Source: Pyxicephalus adspersus
Taxonomy: Eukaryota; Chordata; Amphibia; Anura; Pyxicephalidae
Length of the DNA: 64,000 nt
Assembly (NCBI RefSeq): GCF_032062135.1
Contig: NC_092869.1
Coordinates: 48,474,267 to 48,538,266 of the forward strand
Reading direction: 5' to 3'
Every line of letters begins with the position of its first letter. Within the stretch, counting starts at the first letter, position 1. Position numbers and translations under genes: made by a program. This document shows positions 36,940-49,274 of this stretch, in pieces. The notes beneath the pieces are model-generated. The model did not search any database, had not been told where the DNA came from, and was given only the letters and a program-made list of their open reading frames with translations.

Positions 36940-37447
36940 CTGTAAATACTCGAGTATAAACCAATACAACAATAAACTAATATCTAAAAAACATTATACA
37001 TTGACCTAAGTATGAAGCTAGAGCACAAATTACTGCCGTCACTGCTAGAATTCAAAGCAGTTATCAAAAGAAATGCCAAAAAAATTATTCCATAATGTGT
37101 TAAATTTAAAACATTTATTTAAAAGTAAAGTAGTAAAAATATTACAATCACCTGAGCTCGGTCTGTTAACCTTTTAACAGGTTAAAGTATTTTGCACTTT
37201 TGAGTTGGGTATAATGAGTCACTCGCTCCTAAACTCGCTTGTGCATTATTGTGGATCATCAGTAGATGGTGCTGTGTCCTCATGTAAAGTACGTAACAAA
37301 CTCTTAGACAGCAAGACTTTATGTTTATATACATTACTTAAGGACACAGCGCCACCCAGAGGCGTGGCTGAGTATAAACCAGGATTCTTTCGCTAAATGC
37401 AATTTTGGTTCATAGTTTTTTATATATATATAGTCAAGTATATATGG
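36940..37447. mobile_element. MITE with ~20-bp terminal inverted repeats, copy 2
   Basis: The left end 'gtaaatactcgagtataaac' and right end 'agtcaagtatatatgg' correspond to the ends of the element at 6692-7216. The interior shares 'cctaagtat', 'gccgtcactgc' and 'gagtataaacc' segments. It is about 510 bp long with no coding capacity. Confidence 0.65.
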
Positions 37448-38129
37448 AAAGTGATGAAAAAGTGTCTTACGTGTTTTTTTTAAATGGGGATAAGTGAAAT
37501 GGGTAAACATGATTTTAAAGTAGTAATTTTTTTAAATCCGCAAATATAAAAAACCATTAAAAAAATTGTACGTATAAATATTCAAGATTCATCCAACCTT
37601 TATTTAACACTTTTCACATTGAAATTAATTATAAAAATGTATGAATCATGATTTCACTTGGGTGAAAACCATTTTTATGAAAAACATTTATAAATAGACT
37701 CTTAGAACTTATAATGAAGTACTGGATTTGCTAACAGGGAACTTAAACTGAAAAAAAAATATGGCATTTCAAATTTTAATTTACGATTCCATGCGAAAAA
37801 AGGAAATCAGTGCACATTTTGAAGCAATGCAAGTTATTAATAAATTAAAACTGTCACTTTACCTTAATCTAAATTACATTATAATTCCCCTGGATATAGT
37901 TTATCTCCTATAAGGCTATTAGAGGGGTGCTGCAGCCTCTTTTCATATGATTCTGTGCTGTGCTCCCCAATGAAAGTAGGAGGAGCCATGAACCCGGGAA
38001 CACTTTTATTCCGCAAGGATAACAGCGGGCACAGAGAATTGGCATCAAGCCGCCTTATATAAGTAAAAGGCAGACTAAAACTTGCAGCCATTCTCTGAGT
38101 AACCCCGATCCCCTGAGAAACAATAACTG

Positions 38130-38530
38130 CAAAGTTTTCATGTCTGAGTGGAGTGTACCTTAAAATGACGGCTACACATTAATCTGGCCTAACCGCAGGC
38201 CGCTCACATCTACCCTTGGCAGCTCTATTACGGCTGTCGGCTGGAAATGATGACCTTGCTGCTCTGTCTCTTCTAATCTTCCTTAAAACTCATCAGCGCA
38301 AAACCGAATTTAAAGGAGGAAAACCTAATTAGCAGCAGAGACAATGGATTAACAAGCCGGAGAGATGTCACAGTGGAGCCCCGGCGTGATGGCTGCCGGC
38401 CTAATCCACTCTGCGCAGCTCTCCGGTTTCAAAAATTAAATTCTCTTTAATATCATTTGAGCTTGAAATACCGGCGAAGGTTCATAGGATTTCATTTCTG
38501 CCTTCTGACAGGAACATTTATCTAAGACCC
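38130..38530. promoter_or_regulatory. Possible conserved non-coding element
   Basis: A 400-base unique-looking stretch with 'ctaattagcagcagagacaa', 'ggcctaatccactctgcgc' and 'aattaaattctctttaatat', ending near 'tttatctaagacccaattcc'. No open frame or repeat. The strongest enhancer-like block of the window by eye, but composition only. Confidence 0.3.
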
Positions 38531-38999
38531 AATTCCCGGCGCGCGCTGTGTCCCGTGGGCCTTTGGTACAGCGAAGCCTCAACGGATGACCTTGGACACC
38601 GAGGATGCGTGACTCCGCAAGGTGAAACGTGTTGGCGAGCCAGCGAAGGAAGGAGAGCCGACCGTCCTATTGTATAACGACCTTCCGCTAATAATAGGGC
38701 CGGTCATGTGACCACGACCTGAGCCGCAGCCATATTAAATGATTTCTGACTCAGGGGGGTCACCGGGTGCCGCTTGGTGAATAAAAGATGCTAAAAATGG
38801 ATTTCTTTTATTTTGCTGAGGAACTGAAGGAAATGACATTGTTAAATCTTTTTTACTTTTTTAATATTTAAACTTTTTTATGTTTTAGCTTCAGATAGTG
38901 TGGAAGGTTCAGAGTCCTGGTAAGTTTTTATTGCCCTCTGGGAAGATTCACTCACTTTATTTTCACTAGTTAGTGATTGGTGAATCTGTTCAGGTACCA

Positions 39000-40120
39000 A
39001 TCATTGAAATTTTGTTAAACCCATTGAAGTCAATGTGATTGGCTGGGAGAGAATCTGTTGACAAGGTAAAATGTTGGTAAGGATTCGGGTCAATTGCAAT
39101 ACTGGGCGAGATTTCCAACATTCACATGGTTCTTAACAAACTGAATACCCTTCTTTGAAATTTAGTTTGCAGCTTTTATCATTTTTAGTAAACAACAAGC
39201 ATTTTTATAAGCTGGTGTTCCGCAGGGGAGGGACCACTTTACCACCAACCAATGGGATTGTTCACTATTACATGATCACTCTCATTGGCCGGTGGTGTTT
39301 AGGGCGGTCCCAGCTCTGACAGCCACCATTCAATGAATGCACCAACCACTGTGTTTTCTGGCAAAGGTTCTATCCCTTCCCTATTCCCAAACAAGAAACA
39401 ATTTAATATTATGAAGAATATTAAAGGCAGTTCCTGTACAGCAGACTTTAGAGAAGGAGAGAGCACAAGGAGAGTTTTGTATTATTGTACTCTGTATGCA
39501 AACAAAAAATATTCTGATAGGAGGAGAAAGCAGAATGACAGAAGGATGAGCACTGTGGGTGTGCACATCATTAGAGACTGCATGCAGTTTATTTTTTCAG
39601 TCCTGTTCATTGGTTTAGCAGTGATAAGAGTCAGCAAAGTACAACCATTGCATAGTCCAGCAATGCAGGAAGCTCGGCCTGTAACGAGCAGCCTTCTCCT
39701 CTCCTTGTCCTCCATGCTCATTTTTAGCAACAACCGTCTTCTATTGTTATCCAGCATCGCTAGGGGTAATTGTGTCCAAAAAACCCCAGTGGGGCATCCT
39801 AATAATAAGTGAAGGATCATTGCACTTGTTGAAGCGTCTTTCCAGAGCACAAATCAATTTTTGTCTGACACTAATTGATTGAACTTTATTTGTCCCAGCG
39901 CAGCGTTCGTGTCACCTCCGGAGACTTGCACTGTGTCATACAACTGTTCTGGACAAATGTGTCACCTGCGTCCTGAGATGTCACTCTCTGCTGTGCTGAA
40001 TTTTATTTTGGATGATAGAAAGGTTTAAAATATTCATAAATAGCCACAAAGAATATAAATCCACTTTGTGTGCAGCAAATATCTGTGCAAACCCAGATAT
40101 TACTTGGAAGAAATCATGGT
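39000..40120. other. Intergenic DNA with the longest anonymous frame, no gene supported
   Basis: A 159-codon frame on the + strand (39333-39812) overlaps a 122-codon frame on the - strand (39482-39850). Neither resembles a known protein or carries splice or regulatory context, and the region looks like an unrecognised dispersed repeat. Confidence 0.35.
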
Positions 40121-40123
40121 GAG

Positions 40124-40246
40124 CTCCTCAGGGCAGGGTCCTCTCCTCCTCCTGTGTCACTGTCTGTATCTGTCATTTGCTACCCCTCTTTAATGTACAG
40201 CGCTGCGTAATATGTTGGCGCTATATAAAACCTGTATAATAATAAT
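40124..40246 (+). repeat. SINE 3' portion
   Basis: 'gctcctcagggcagggtcct' through 'cagcgctgcgtaatatgttg' to a short AAT run: a well-preserved 3' half of the frog SINE type, lacking the tRNA-like head. Confidence 0.8.
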
Positions 40247-40529
40247 GGTGATATCATTACTGGGCTGTACATAGCCTGAGAGCAGAGAAGTGGGAGGTCA
40301 CCTGGGTAAGGGGTATCTGAATGTATTAAGGGGTCCTGGCTATAATAAAAGGGATAACAGACCCAAATCTCTCTTCTTGTAACTATTCTTTATCGTCTCC
40401 TAAATAAATATTATGTATTTAATTACTTTCTCTTTTAATAAATATCTTATTTCAGATCTGTAGCCAATAGAGACTTAGTAAAGGTCCAGCTCTGAAGAAA
40501 TGGGATAACACAAGGGAAACAGAAATTGT

Positions 40530-40930
40530 TGATTTACCCCAACACTAACCCCAATAATAACCCTCCCAGTAATACTAACCCCCGAAACCCTAATGCTAAC
40601 CCTACCTGTAACCCTAACACTTTTAGAAACCCCTCCACACTAACTCCCCTTGTAACCCTAATACTAGGCCTCTATTCAATATTACCCCTCCTTGTAACCC
40701 TCACACTAACCCAACCTGTAACCCCAACATTGCCCCTCCTTACCCCTCACATTAGTTCTCACACTAATCCTCTCTCTAACACCCACACTAACCCCAATAT
40801 TAATCCTTCCTATAACACTAAATCTCTTTCTGCCCCAACACTTCCCCACGCACATTGTAACCCTTCCTGTAGCCCTAACAATAACCCCATTACTAGTCCT
40901 CCCACTAATACCCTCCATGAACCCTAACTT
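40530..40930 (+). repeat. Interstitial telomere-like (TAACCC-rich) degenerate array
   Basis: About 400 bases rich in 'taaccctaacact', 'gtaaccctaata' and 'actaacccca' words, on average a degenerate C-rich relative of the vertebrate telomere motif with roughly 20-bp higher units. The Asn/Pro/Thr-rich frame through it is a by-product. Confidence 0.75.
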
Positions 40931-41029
40931 CCATAATATAAATGTAACCCACTATATGAATGCCATACACCTCCCCTCCCTCCTCTACTCATTTTACTTT
41001 TTGATCCATCCATAGGCCATGCAGTGTCA

Positions 41030-41480
41030 TCTTCCTGTAATTCTTGCAGTCACGTGCAGCGCACATCGCATTATTCACGGATCAATACAGCCCAGGCTTC
41101 AGGCGCACGCCATATATTTCATAGGTGAAAGGCGGAGGCTGTTCTGATCCCCTGGCATTTCACACCTCATAAATATGTATTTACTAATCTATTCTACATG
41201 CTTACAGAACATATTGCCCGAATCCTAACTGGGGCTTCTTACAGGCGTGTTTACTGCGCCCATGAAATATATCCCCGGCCCATTAAAATGTTCATTCTGC
41301 AGATTTATTGTCTGATGGAAGCGTGTATGGGCCATAAAACCTCCATACCTTTCCCCAGCAGTTTCTCCAGTCGGTAGATTTTATGTCTTCCCGACGTCAC
41401 ATCATTTTACACAAGTGTAGTCAGCGGGATTTACTCGTAAATAATCGGAGTCACAAAGATTACTTACATGAAATCAAAGA
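41030..41480. promoter_or_regulatory. Possible conserved non-coding element
   Basis: Unique-looking stretch with 'gtcacgtgcagcgcacatcg', 'cataaatatgtatttactaa', 'cgcccatgaaatatatcccc' and 'gtaaataatcggagtcac'. No frame, no repeat. Composition-based suggestion. Confidence 0.3.
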
Positions 41481-41904
41481 TTAAAACATATGTCTGGCCA
41501 AAATAAATAAACATTCAGTACATGTGTGGAATCAGGGGCCAACATAGGGAGGTGCAAAGTGTGTCATTGCACAAGGGTCTCGTACCTTACTCAATCACAA
41601 GGGGCCCCTGTCAGTTCTGCACAGGGGCCCACTGGCAGCTAAATTCGCCATCGTCTGGAATTCCCTCTTAATTTGCACAACTTCTTCCTAACATTCCCCT
41701 CTTCTAATCTCCATGAACCCTCCTAGACTCCATTTCCCCCGTATCGTTCTAACTCATTTCTAAATTTTCTTTCCTTCTTACTTCTATTACCAATGCTTGT
41801 CTTCTCCTCGTCTCTATATCTAATTCACTTCATGGTCATTATCTCTTCCACATCCTGATCTTCTTAACACCTCCTTCCTCATCTTCATAACCCATTATTA
41901 TTCC

Positions 41905-42250
41905 CCCTTCACCATTGACCACCTATGTAAGGAGAAATCTTCCCGCTGACCACCAATGGTGAGAATTCAGGGAGAACCTCTCCTTCGACCACCAATAGTA
42001 GAGAAGCTAAACAGTGCTTCTCCTCTGACCACCTATGTAAGGGGACTTCTATCTACTGGCCACCTATGGTGGAGAGGTTAGAGAGCTATTCCCGTCCACT
42101 GACCAGCAATAATGGAGAAGCACATCTTCATTGATCACCTAAGGGGAAATCTCCCCACTGACCACCAATGGTCGAGAAACTAGAAAACACTTCACCCCTG
42201 AAGTTATACTCTCTCCATCTATGCACGTAGACATTTCTCATTGATTATAT
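41905..42250 (+). repeat. Irregular tandem repeat (GACCACC-TATG type)
   Basis: Repeated words 'tgaccacctatgtaagg' and 'gaccaccaatggtgagaa' recur at variable spacing of roughly 40-50 bases, indicating a decayed array. Confidence 0.65.
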
Positions 42251-42399
42251 ATATAAGGGGTCCACTAATAGTTGAGACGTTAGAGATTATTTCTCATCCT
42301 ACCACCCATGCAATGGGAAATCTTTCTACTGCCCCCCTGTGGTGGTGCTGTGAAGATAGAAAGTATTTCTTCACTGACCACCAACATGTGTTGCATACT

Positions 42400-44668
42400 C
42401 CACCCTGCACGCTATGCTATACACCACCCAGGCTGCTGCACCCCCTATGCTGTACTATACATTCTATTACCTGAGAGTGCTGAATTCTATAAGCTTTGTT
42501 ACAGATTCACACAACTGGGAATTTATAATAAAAGTCCCCAAATGTTTTTTTTCTTAAAACTGATTTCTGCACTGTTTTCATTTACTCCTCAACACTTTGA
42601 CCTTACTCCCATGTGAAACGTGAAATCATTGTTTCTCAGCGGAGTGACAATTCAATGAAACATAAGAAGCAGAAAACCCATTTTTGTATAAACAATATGT
42701 ATTTATTTAAGTTTGTCATCACATATATAATCGATCTGTTCTGTGTTACATGAAATGTCATAAATCATTTATTAAAAGCTACTAAATACATGAGCTGCTG
42801 AGATTGTATTTTTTGCTGGTTGATAGACAATTCTTACCAATACATGTCACCTACATACAGGGGGGACGATTCATCTTCGGGAGTCTCTGGGATGAAAAAA
42901 CGGATTGCCAGATACACACTGGGCCAGCTTCATATTCATTACCAGGTTCACTGTCTACGGCAGTCTGTCTGTGCTGCCAACTCCAATCAAATCAGTGTAT
43001 GGAGATTTGACCATGGAAGCAGACTGGGCTCGTTAACTTTCCATCTTTTTCCTTAATCCTAAAACAATTAAATACATATTATAATGACCTCAATCAGCCC
43101 AGATCAAAGCTGGTGGAAAAATGAGCCCATTCACACCTCTACAGTCAGTGCATTGGCAGCACATTCATTTAAAACAACTTCCTTAGGCCGGGTTTATATA
43201 GAAGTTATTTTAAAACACCTAAAATGCCTGTACACAATTTTATATTCATTATAGAGGTGTGTTAGACCAACCTAAAAACTAAAAAAAAATAATGGGGGTT
43301 TATGAGTGTTTTGGGGCAAGCATTTATTTTAAGCTTCATTCTCAAGCAAATTTAAAGTGCTAATGAGCGTTTTAGAGAGACCCAATGGCGCAGGCTGTGC
43401 CTGCTGGGCAGCTCATGAACACAAAGAAATGTTTCACATGGGCCTTTTACTTTAACAAATGCAGAATGTGTATTTGAAATGTATAAAATAAGAGCACAAT
43501 AATTCACATAAATGATATGCTTCAGAGACTGTGAATGGGCCCTTAATTTTGGGATAACATAAACTGGACAGTGGAAGAGCTCAAAGCAACCAATCACAAT
43601 TCACTTTCTATGAACTTATCCAGAATCAAAGCCTCCCATTGGTTGCTGCAAACGTCTTTTGGTGTCCTCTGTTTTATAAATACAATATTCCCTTTTCTGT
43701 TACAATATATCTCTAACAATCAATTGTCTGTTACAATATAATCTCCCAATTTATATCTCTTCATATCTATAGATAATATTCTGATAAATCTCTTCTTTTA
43801 TAGCTCTCAATAGAATTTTATAAAACTGCAGCAATGGTATTACAAACGGAAATCATTTCATTTCATAAATTCATTCATCTCCAATATCATTGAGGTGATT
43901 ACATTATGAGGTACAAGAATAGAAACATGGATATTAACTTAAATGGCAGCAAATCTATCCATGTAATCCCTGAAAATGAAACTTTGTACCAATTGTTTTA
44001 CAAAATGCAATATCTCTGGGATATTAAAGGCCAACCCCAGCCAAGCAATTTATATCTAATGATTGGAATCTGTTAGGTTTTTATTGTACTTATTGGGGAA
44101 TTTCCCTTCACTCTGTCCTGCTGAAAGGAAAATCTTCCCAACGAGCACATAGCCAATAAATCCCTGATACCCTTATGGAACATTGCCATAGTTTATCCAA
44201 ATATCAAAAAGTTGTTTTGGCTAAGCTGGGATACATTTTCTTAACACTTATATATAGAATCTGTTATATGTAGAAAGTTTTTTAAAGTAATCTGTGAGCA
44301 TTATTTGTTAAAATTATTTTTTTTTTCCTTCTATTGGGGGGGGGGGACGACAACAATTTTCAACACTTATAACTGTAAAGATTGATAATCTTTGACAAAT
44401 AATTACAATTGATGATCTCGAATCTACTGCTTTCCAGACATTCTTTACATATGTATAAGTAAAAAAATTCTCTCCATATAGAAATACGGGTTATATACAT
44501 ATAAATCTTTCCTTTTTTTTTTGCTATATGTATACAAATATGTACAGATCTATGTTATCCACACCAATATATATATATAGATACATACATCTAGGATCAT
44601 TTGTTTTCCATTCTGGAACCACAGTGAAAATGTTGCATTGGGATGACAAATATCATTTCCCGTTTTTG
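42400..44668. other. Intergenic DNA, no gene seen
   Basis: AT-rich with a G run at 44336-44347. No exon or repeat family recognised. Confidence 0.4.
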
Positions 44669-44908
44669 NNNNNNNNNNNNNNNNNNNNNNNNNNNNNNNN
44701 NNNNNNNNNNNNNNNNNNNNNNNNNNNNNNNNNNNNNNNNNNNNNNNNNNNNNNNNNNNNNNNNNNNNNNNNNNNNNNNNNNNNNNNNNNNNNNNNNNNN
44801 NNNNNNNNNNNNNNNNNNNNNNNNNNNNNNNNNNNNNNNNNNNNNNNNNNNNNNNNNNNNNNNNNNNNNNNNNNNNNNNNNNNNNNNNNNNNNNNNNNNN
44901 NNNNNNNN
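44669..44908. other. Assembly gap (240 N)
   Basis: Run of N following AT-rich sequence. Frames across it are artefacts. Confidence 0.99.
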
Positions 44909-46289
44909 CCATTTTATTAAGGTTTTATTTGTTGAATTACCTCCAGGAAGGAGATTTATAACCCCGCTATACTAACCTGCCTCCATTCCGTCACAGGCTG
45001 CCGCCATCTTCTTCCTTCCTCTTTTCCTAGATATGATCTTTGGCCATCTTGATTGGCCGGGTTGGGATAACGCTATGTACAGGTGCATGGAAGTTCATTT
45101 GGTCCCGGCAAGTGCAGGGGAAGCTGGAATTGCCGGATATGCTGGCATCCAATGCACATACAGCAGAGCAATGGGGCAGGAAAAACATCGCCTGTCCCCT
45201 TCTGCACTAATGCCCCGCCAGATCCCAAATTATTAAAAGTAAAACTTTAGTTCTACTTTAAGTAGCCCACACAATTTATGGTAGGCATTCATTAGGAAAT
45301 TTACTCAATGTGCTTTTTTTAATTAACAAAATTCTAATCATTGTAATCATACTGTATATAGAAAAAAGCTAAAGAATGAATGAGTGGATTATTCCCCACT
45401 GGGGGTCCAAGCTCAAGGGGAGAAATGGAAAATTTGTCATTTTGCATTAAAACCAGTGATGGTCACTCTGCCCTTCCCTCTTTGATACTTTAGCAAACTC
45501 CTCTCCTCCTCCAATCCATCAAGCTGAATGAGTTCACGTCATTAAACAGGATGCTCACCATTCTTCATATAAGGTTCAGGACTTGAACATATATATTTGT
45601 TTCACTTCATTCTGATAAATGCTACAATTCTAAATCAATAGGCCCGATGTATTGAAGCTCTCCAAAACTGTAGAAGATAGGATATTATGGGAGAAATTAG
45701 GTGATCCAGAAAACCAGGAATGGATTTTGTAAAAATAATCTGCTAATAATTGGCAAATGTTATCAATCCTGGATTAGGTCCTTTCCAGGATCACCCAGGT
45801 TCTCCCACGACAGTTTATCTTCGCCAGTCTTGGGGAGCTTTAATAAATCTGGCCCGTTCTATGGCACTTATTGAATGTAACATGTAACTCTCCTTAGTGC
45901 AGCAGCAGCAGATGAATTACCTAAATAAATCCACTGTACAGAAAATATATTTTTCTATTTTTTATATTAGAAGAGCCCTATTTTTTTAGAGCTTGACCCC
46001 TGGAAAATGTTTACTTGTGCTCCCTCCACCATATCCAGCTTATTATATACAGCACAGCAGTGTTACCCACTGAATTATGGGGTTCAGATATGTTTATCTG
46101 GGGAGGAGACGCAGCAACACAGCAGTGGTCCCCATAATTGTCTTTTAATAATAATGGAGAAAATGTTGTTTTCAGTAATTACAGTGGGGTTAGGTGTTTC
46201 TATTATTTAAATAAAAAGAAATGTTTCCAGAATACAAAAATATTTTTTTTCTGTAATAAATATTTTGCTTGGGATATTCTTTAAAAGGT

Positions 46290-46520
46290 TTGTCCTCCCG
46301 CTGACATGGCCCGTGGTTTTCTGCGATTAATATTCAAAGCAGGTCTTACAGGAGTGAATTACAGCAGGAATAATATGTCGAGAATTCCATCTGTCATATT
46401 TTTCATGCTGGATGAACAGGCAGATGTTCGCTGCGAGTTTCGTCTCCTTTCTCGGGACCTACCCAGAATGCATCTCTTTGAGATGGGAGCCACGGTGAGA
46501 AATCGGCGGGTGTTAAAAGG
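46290..46520. promoter_or_regulatory. Unique block: possible conserved element or unknown exon
   Basis: Unique-looking, moderately GC sequence with 'tttctgcgattaatattc' and 'gctgcgagtttcgtctcc'. A 74-codon + strand frame (46306-46530) runs through it but matches no protein I know. It lies 1.4 kb beyond the UNC79 stop and may be part of its 3' UTR or a conserved element. Confidence 0.25.
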
Positions 46521-47224
46521 CTGCTTGTAAGCAGATCACGGTGGATTAAGAAATAATGAAATAAAATTGCAGGGTATTTAAAGCAAGGAGTTACTTAAAT
46601 GTGAAAATAAAGCTATGATTTGCTAAGATGCATAGATAAATAACCAAAAGGTTAAAATGTTGCAATTGCTGGTCATGTGATCCCAAATGGTAACCTGTGG
46701 TCACATGATGCTGACCTAGGCAATCATAGTCAGATTTTCCTTTACCAGAGGTCATGTGACTTCATGCCTAGACACTTTTTTTCATTTTTCCCTCCCAACA
46801 AGAAATATATATTTAAGTGGGGGATAGTTTTTAAAATAAATCCCTCTTTTTCTGCTATTATTTAAATAGTTATTCCACAGAAATATGATATTTAAGCTCT
46901 CCATTATCTACCCAAATATCAGTTCTCTTGAAATGGCCCATCAAACGTTGCTATTTTTGGCGAGGGAGGGAATGCCAAGGGTTGATGTTTCATTTAAGCC
47001 AGTGCTGGTGATGGAAAAGGACAGCATACTTGCCAAAATAAAGGCTATTTTTATCATTTGATGACAACCTGCTATGCAGAGCAGTGTATATAACAGACTG
47101 AACTACAAGACTCTCATCCTAAAACTAATAATGAAAAACAAAGTAAATTGCACTTCTTTGGCATTTTAAGGGCTTATATATAGAGAAGCGTCATTTTCCT
47201 GCATTTGAAATGTACATAGCATGC

Positions 47225-47590
47225 TGGTTAGTAGGTTCCCACTGGAGGTTGTGATTGACCTGCATTGCATTTCTCTGCATTCTTATTGAGATGCATTTGC
47301 ATTGCAGCCACAGCAGGTCAAACCTTTTGCACCTATCAGTACTGGTCCATCAACATCTGCCTAGGCAAACCCTAATTGGACTAAATTCTATCATATTGTG
47401 CTGTTGGTTCCTGTTGTATGACGGCTTAGAGGTTGTGTTTGATCGGTATTGCATTGCAACTGCAGACAAAGCGGGACAAATACAGCATTTTGCATTTGAA
47501 CGCATGTGCCAATCAACAACCATTCACCAACTCCTGTCTAGGCAAACACTAATTGAACTAAATTGTACCATATTTGCCTGAACTACACCC
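47225..47590 (+). repeat. Two-copy tandem duplication, ~184 bp
   Basis: 'gaggttgtgattgacc' (47245) and 'gaggttgtgtttgatc' (47429) head two diverged copies that both continue through 'ctaggcaaac' + 'ctaattg' + 'actaaatt'. Confidence 0.8.
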
Positions 47591-47946
47591 CTGGCAGCTT
47601 GTCATAAAAAGTCATAATGAGTAGACTGGATATTCGGCATTTTTACCATGGACACATTGAAGAAGACATTCCCAGCCGTTACTGGTAAGGAGGACGGCAC
47701 CTAAGCACAGGGAGCAGCATGAAGAAAATTAAGGAAGAGTTTCCGGGTGCTCAATAAAATTCCTTTTGTTCAGAGACCCCCGAGAATAACCCTGAACTAT
47801 ACTCACAGCTTGAAGGCTTCTTAAACAATTGGTGTTTTTTATGCTGATTTTGGTTATAACCATTGATAAAAATCTAACCCCATCGGGCATACATTTGTGC
47901 TGCCGCCATCAACGTCCATGCTTAACATCCTTTGGACAATTTAATG

Positions 47947-48147
47947 TTACAGAGGATAAAATTGTGAGGCAGCCTCGGATGACTGGATTTCCACCTGAGC
48001 CATTTTGAATTGAGTGCACTGCAGCCACTTCCGCAAAACGGCTGAGTTGTGCGCCATCTGAGCCGAGCCTTGCAGCATCCGCAGATTCTGCTGGTTGGCA
48101 TTGTTCTGGATGGCCTGGAGGCGAAGCTGCAGCCCTGCTGATAAATG
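47947..48147 (-). CDS. unc79: UNC79 last coding exon, C-terminus and stop
   Basis: UNC79 is a very large intracellular helical-repeat protein (about 2,600 residues in human) that pairs with UNC80 and binds NALCN, the neuronal sodium-leak channel, supporting its stability and activity. This exon begins after 'ttcttttcag' in phase 0 and codes 66 residues starting HLSAGLQLRLQAIQNN, with WLQCTQFKMAQVEIQ and the terminal SSEAASQFYPL before TAA (complement of 47947-47949). The C-terminus matches the human protein closely as I recall it; the middle (about residues 20-34 of the exon) is more variable. Confidence 0.95.
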   Translation of the reverse strand, partial: HLSAGLQLRLQAIQNNANQQNLRMLQGSAQMAHNSAVLRKWLQCTQFKMAQVEIQSSEAASQFYPL

Positions 48148-48365
48148 CTGAAAAGAAAGTTGAAATGGAAGATCAGAATCGAAGATCTAGCTCTAATTTT
48201 ACATTAAAAAAGAACAATGACCGGGTTACGGATATTCAAATATTGACATATGCCAAAAAACAACACATGACTTTTAAAACTCTCACTGACCTTTGGAGGT
48301 GCAGATATTGTGGAGTAATCAACCTTAAATTTTTCTGCAAAAACATTATCAGTTTGGTTTTTAAT

Positions 48366-48700
48366 ATTTAATTCTGCCCTGCAGCCTCCCCTTCATTGTG
48401 CACTAGAACCTACAAATCAGACAAAGCCCATTTCATTTCCTGGTTGGAGGGCATCCAGCATCATCTAGCACTTTCCTCCCCAGCCTGACTGTCCTTGACC
48501 CACCACTTTCATTCATTGGATTTCAGTTTCTTCAGTCTTGGGAGGCTCAGATTCCCATGTGGAATAATCTTCAGATTTAGGTTTATTCTGCCCTCCTCCC
48601 AGTAATGATTTAGCAGCCTTCAACCTTTCTAACACAGCAGACACAAGGAAAGAGGGGAGAGAGCAAAGTGCTGCTTCTCATTTGGACAGCCGTGGCCCCT
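48366..48700 (+). repeat. Dispersed repeat, family shared with 8785-9145 and 60147-60530
   Basis: 'ctgccctgcagcctcccctt' start, then 'gcatccagcatcatctagc' and 'cattcattggatttcagttt', in the same order as at 60147-60380. Confidence 0.7.
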
Positions 48701-49232
48701 TTCATACTTGTGGTCTAAAACCATGCAGTTAGGCACTCTTAGGTGCCCCTATATGTGCCTGGAAGCAGTTTTTAGAGTCAACCACAACATCTGACCAATG
48801 CTTTGTCATGTTGATGAATGTAAATCACTGCACTGCAAATAATTATGAGCCATCTCCAGTCCTCTAGATACAACCGCAATGCAACCAAGCTCAGCTGATG
48901 GTCATTGGGTCAATGGAGGCAGCTAGCTGAACATGTCGCATCCAAGAATTGTGTCCCAGGAAAAGGCAACTTGAATGTTACCATGTGAGAAAAATGGTTT
49001 CCAACCACTCCTATGTGGTTAAAAGGGAGCTATAAGGATTGCAGTGTACTGAACTGAATTGCTCCACAGTGCCTGTAGCTAGAGAGGTCAGTGAGATTTT
49101 AAAGCTGATTTACTGCTTGTTAGGAATATGTAAAGTCTAAACCTGGTCATAGTTCTGGAAAGTCATATCAAAATGGTAAAGTAATAATGTAATGTCTGAC
49201 TTGTGGATGAAGATAATCATATTGGAACTTAC

Positions 49233-49274
49233 CTTTATATTTGATTGGATCATCGGTAACCACATCGGTATCAG
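49233..49274 (-). CDS. unc79: UNC79 42-nt small exon
   Basis: On the - strand this lies between 'ttcttttaag' and AAG|GTAAGT and codes LIPMWLPMIQSNIK in phase 0. It joins the upstream exon (ending ...STVFVK) and the downstream exon (HLSAGLQ...) without a frame break, reproducing the human order. The acceptor is the weaker 'aag' type. Confidence 0.93.

Noticed and set aside
39333..39812. Longest anonymous + strand frame (159 codons), overlapped by a 122-codon - strand frame
   Set aside because: Low-complexity, no recognisable domain, overlapping frames on both strands, no splice or promoter context; likely an unrecognised repeat.
40526..40927. 133-codon Asn/Pro/Thr-rich frame
   Set aside because: Product of the telomere-like array.
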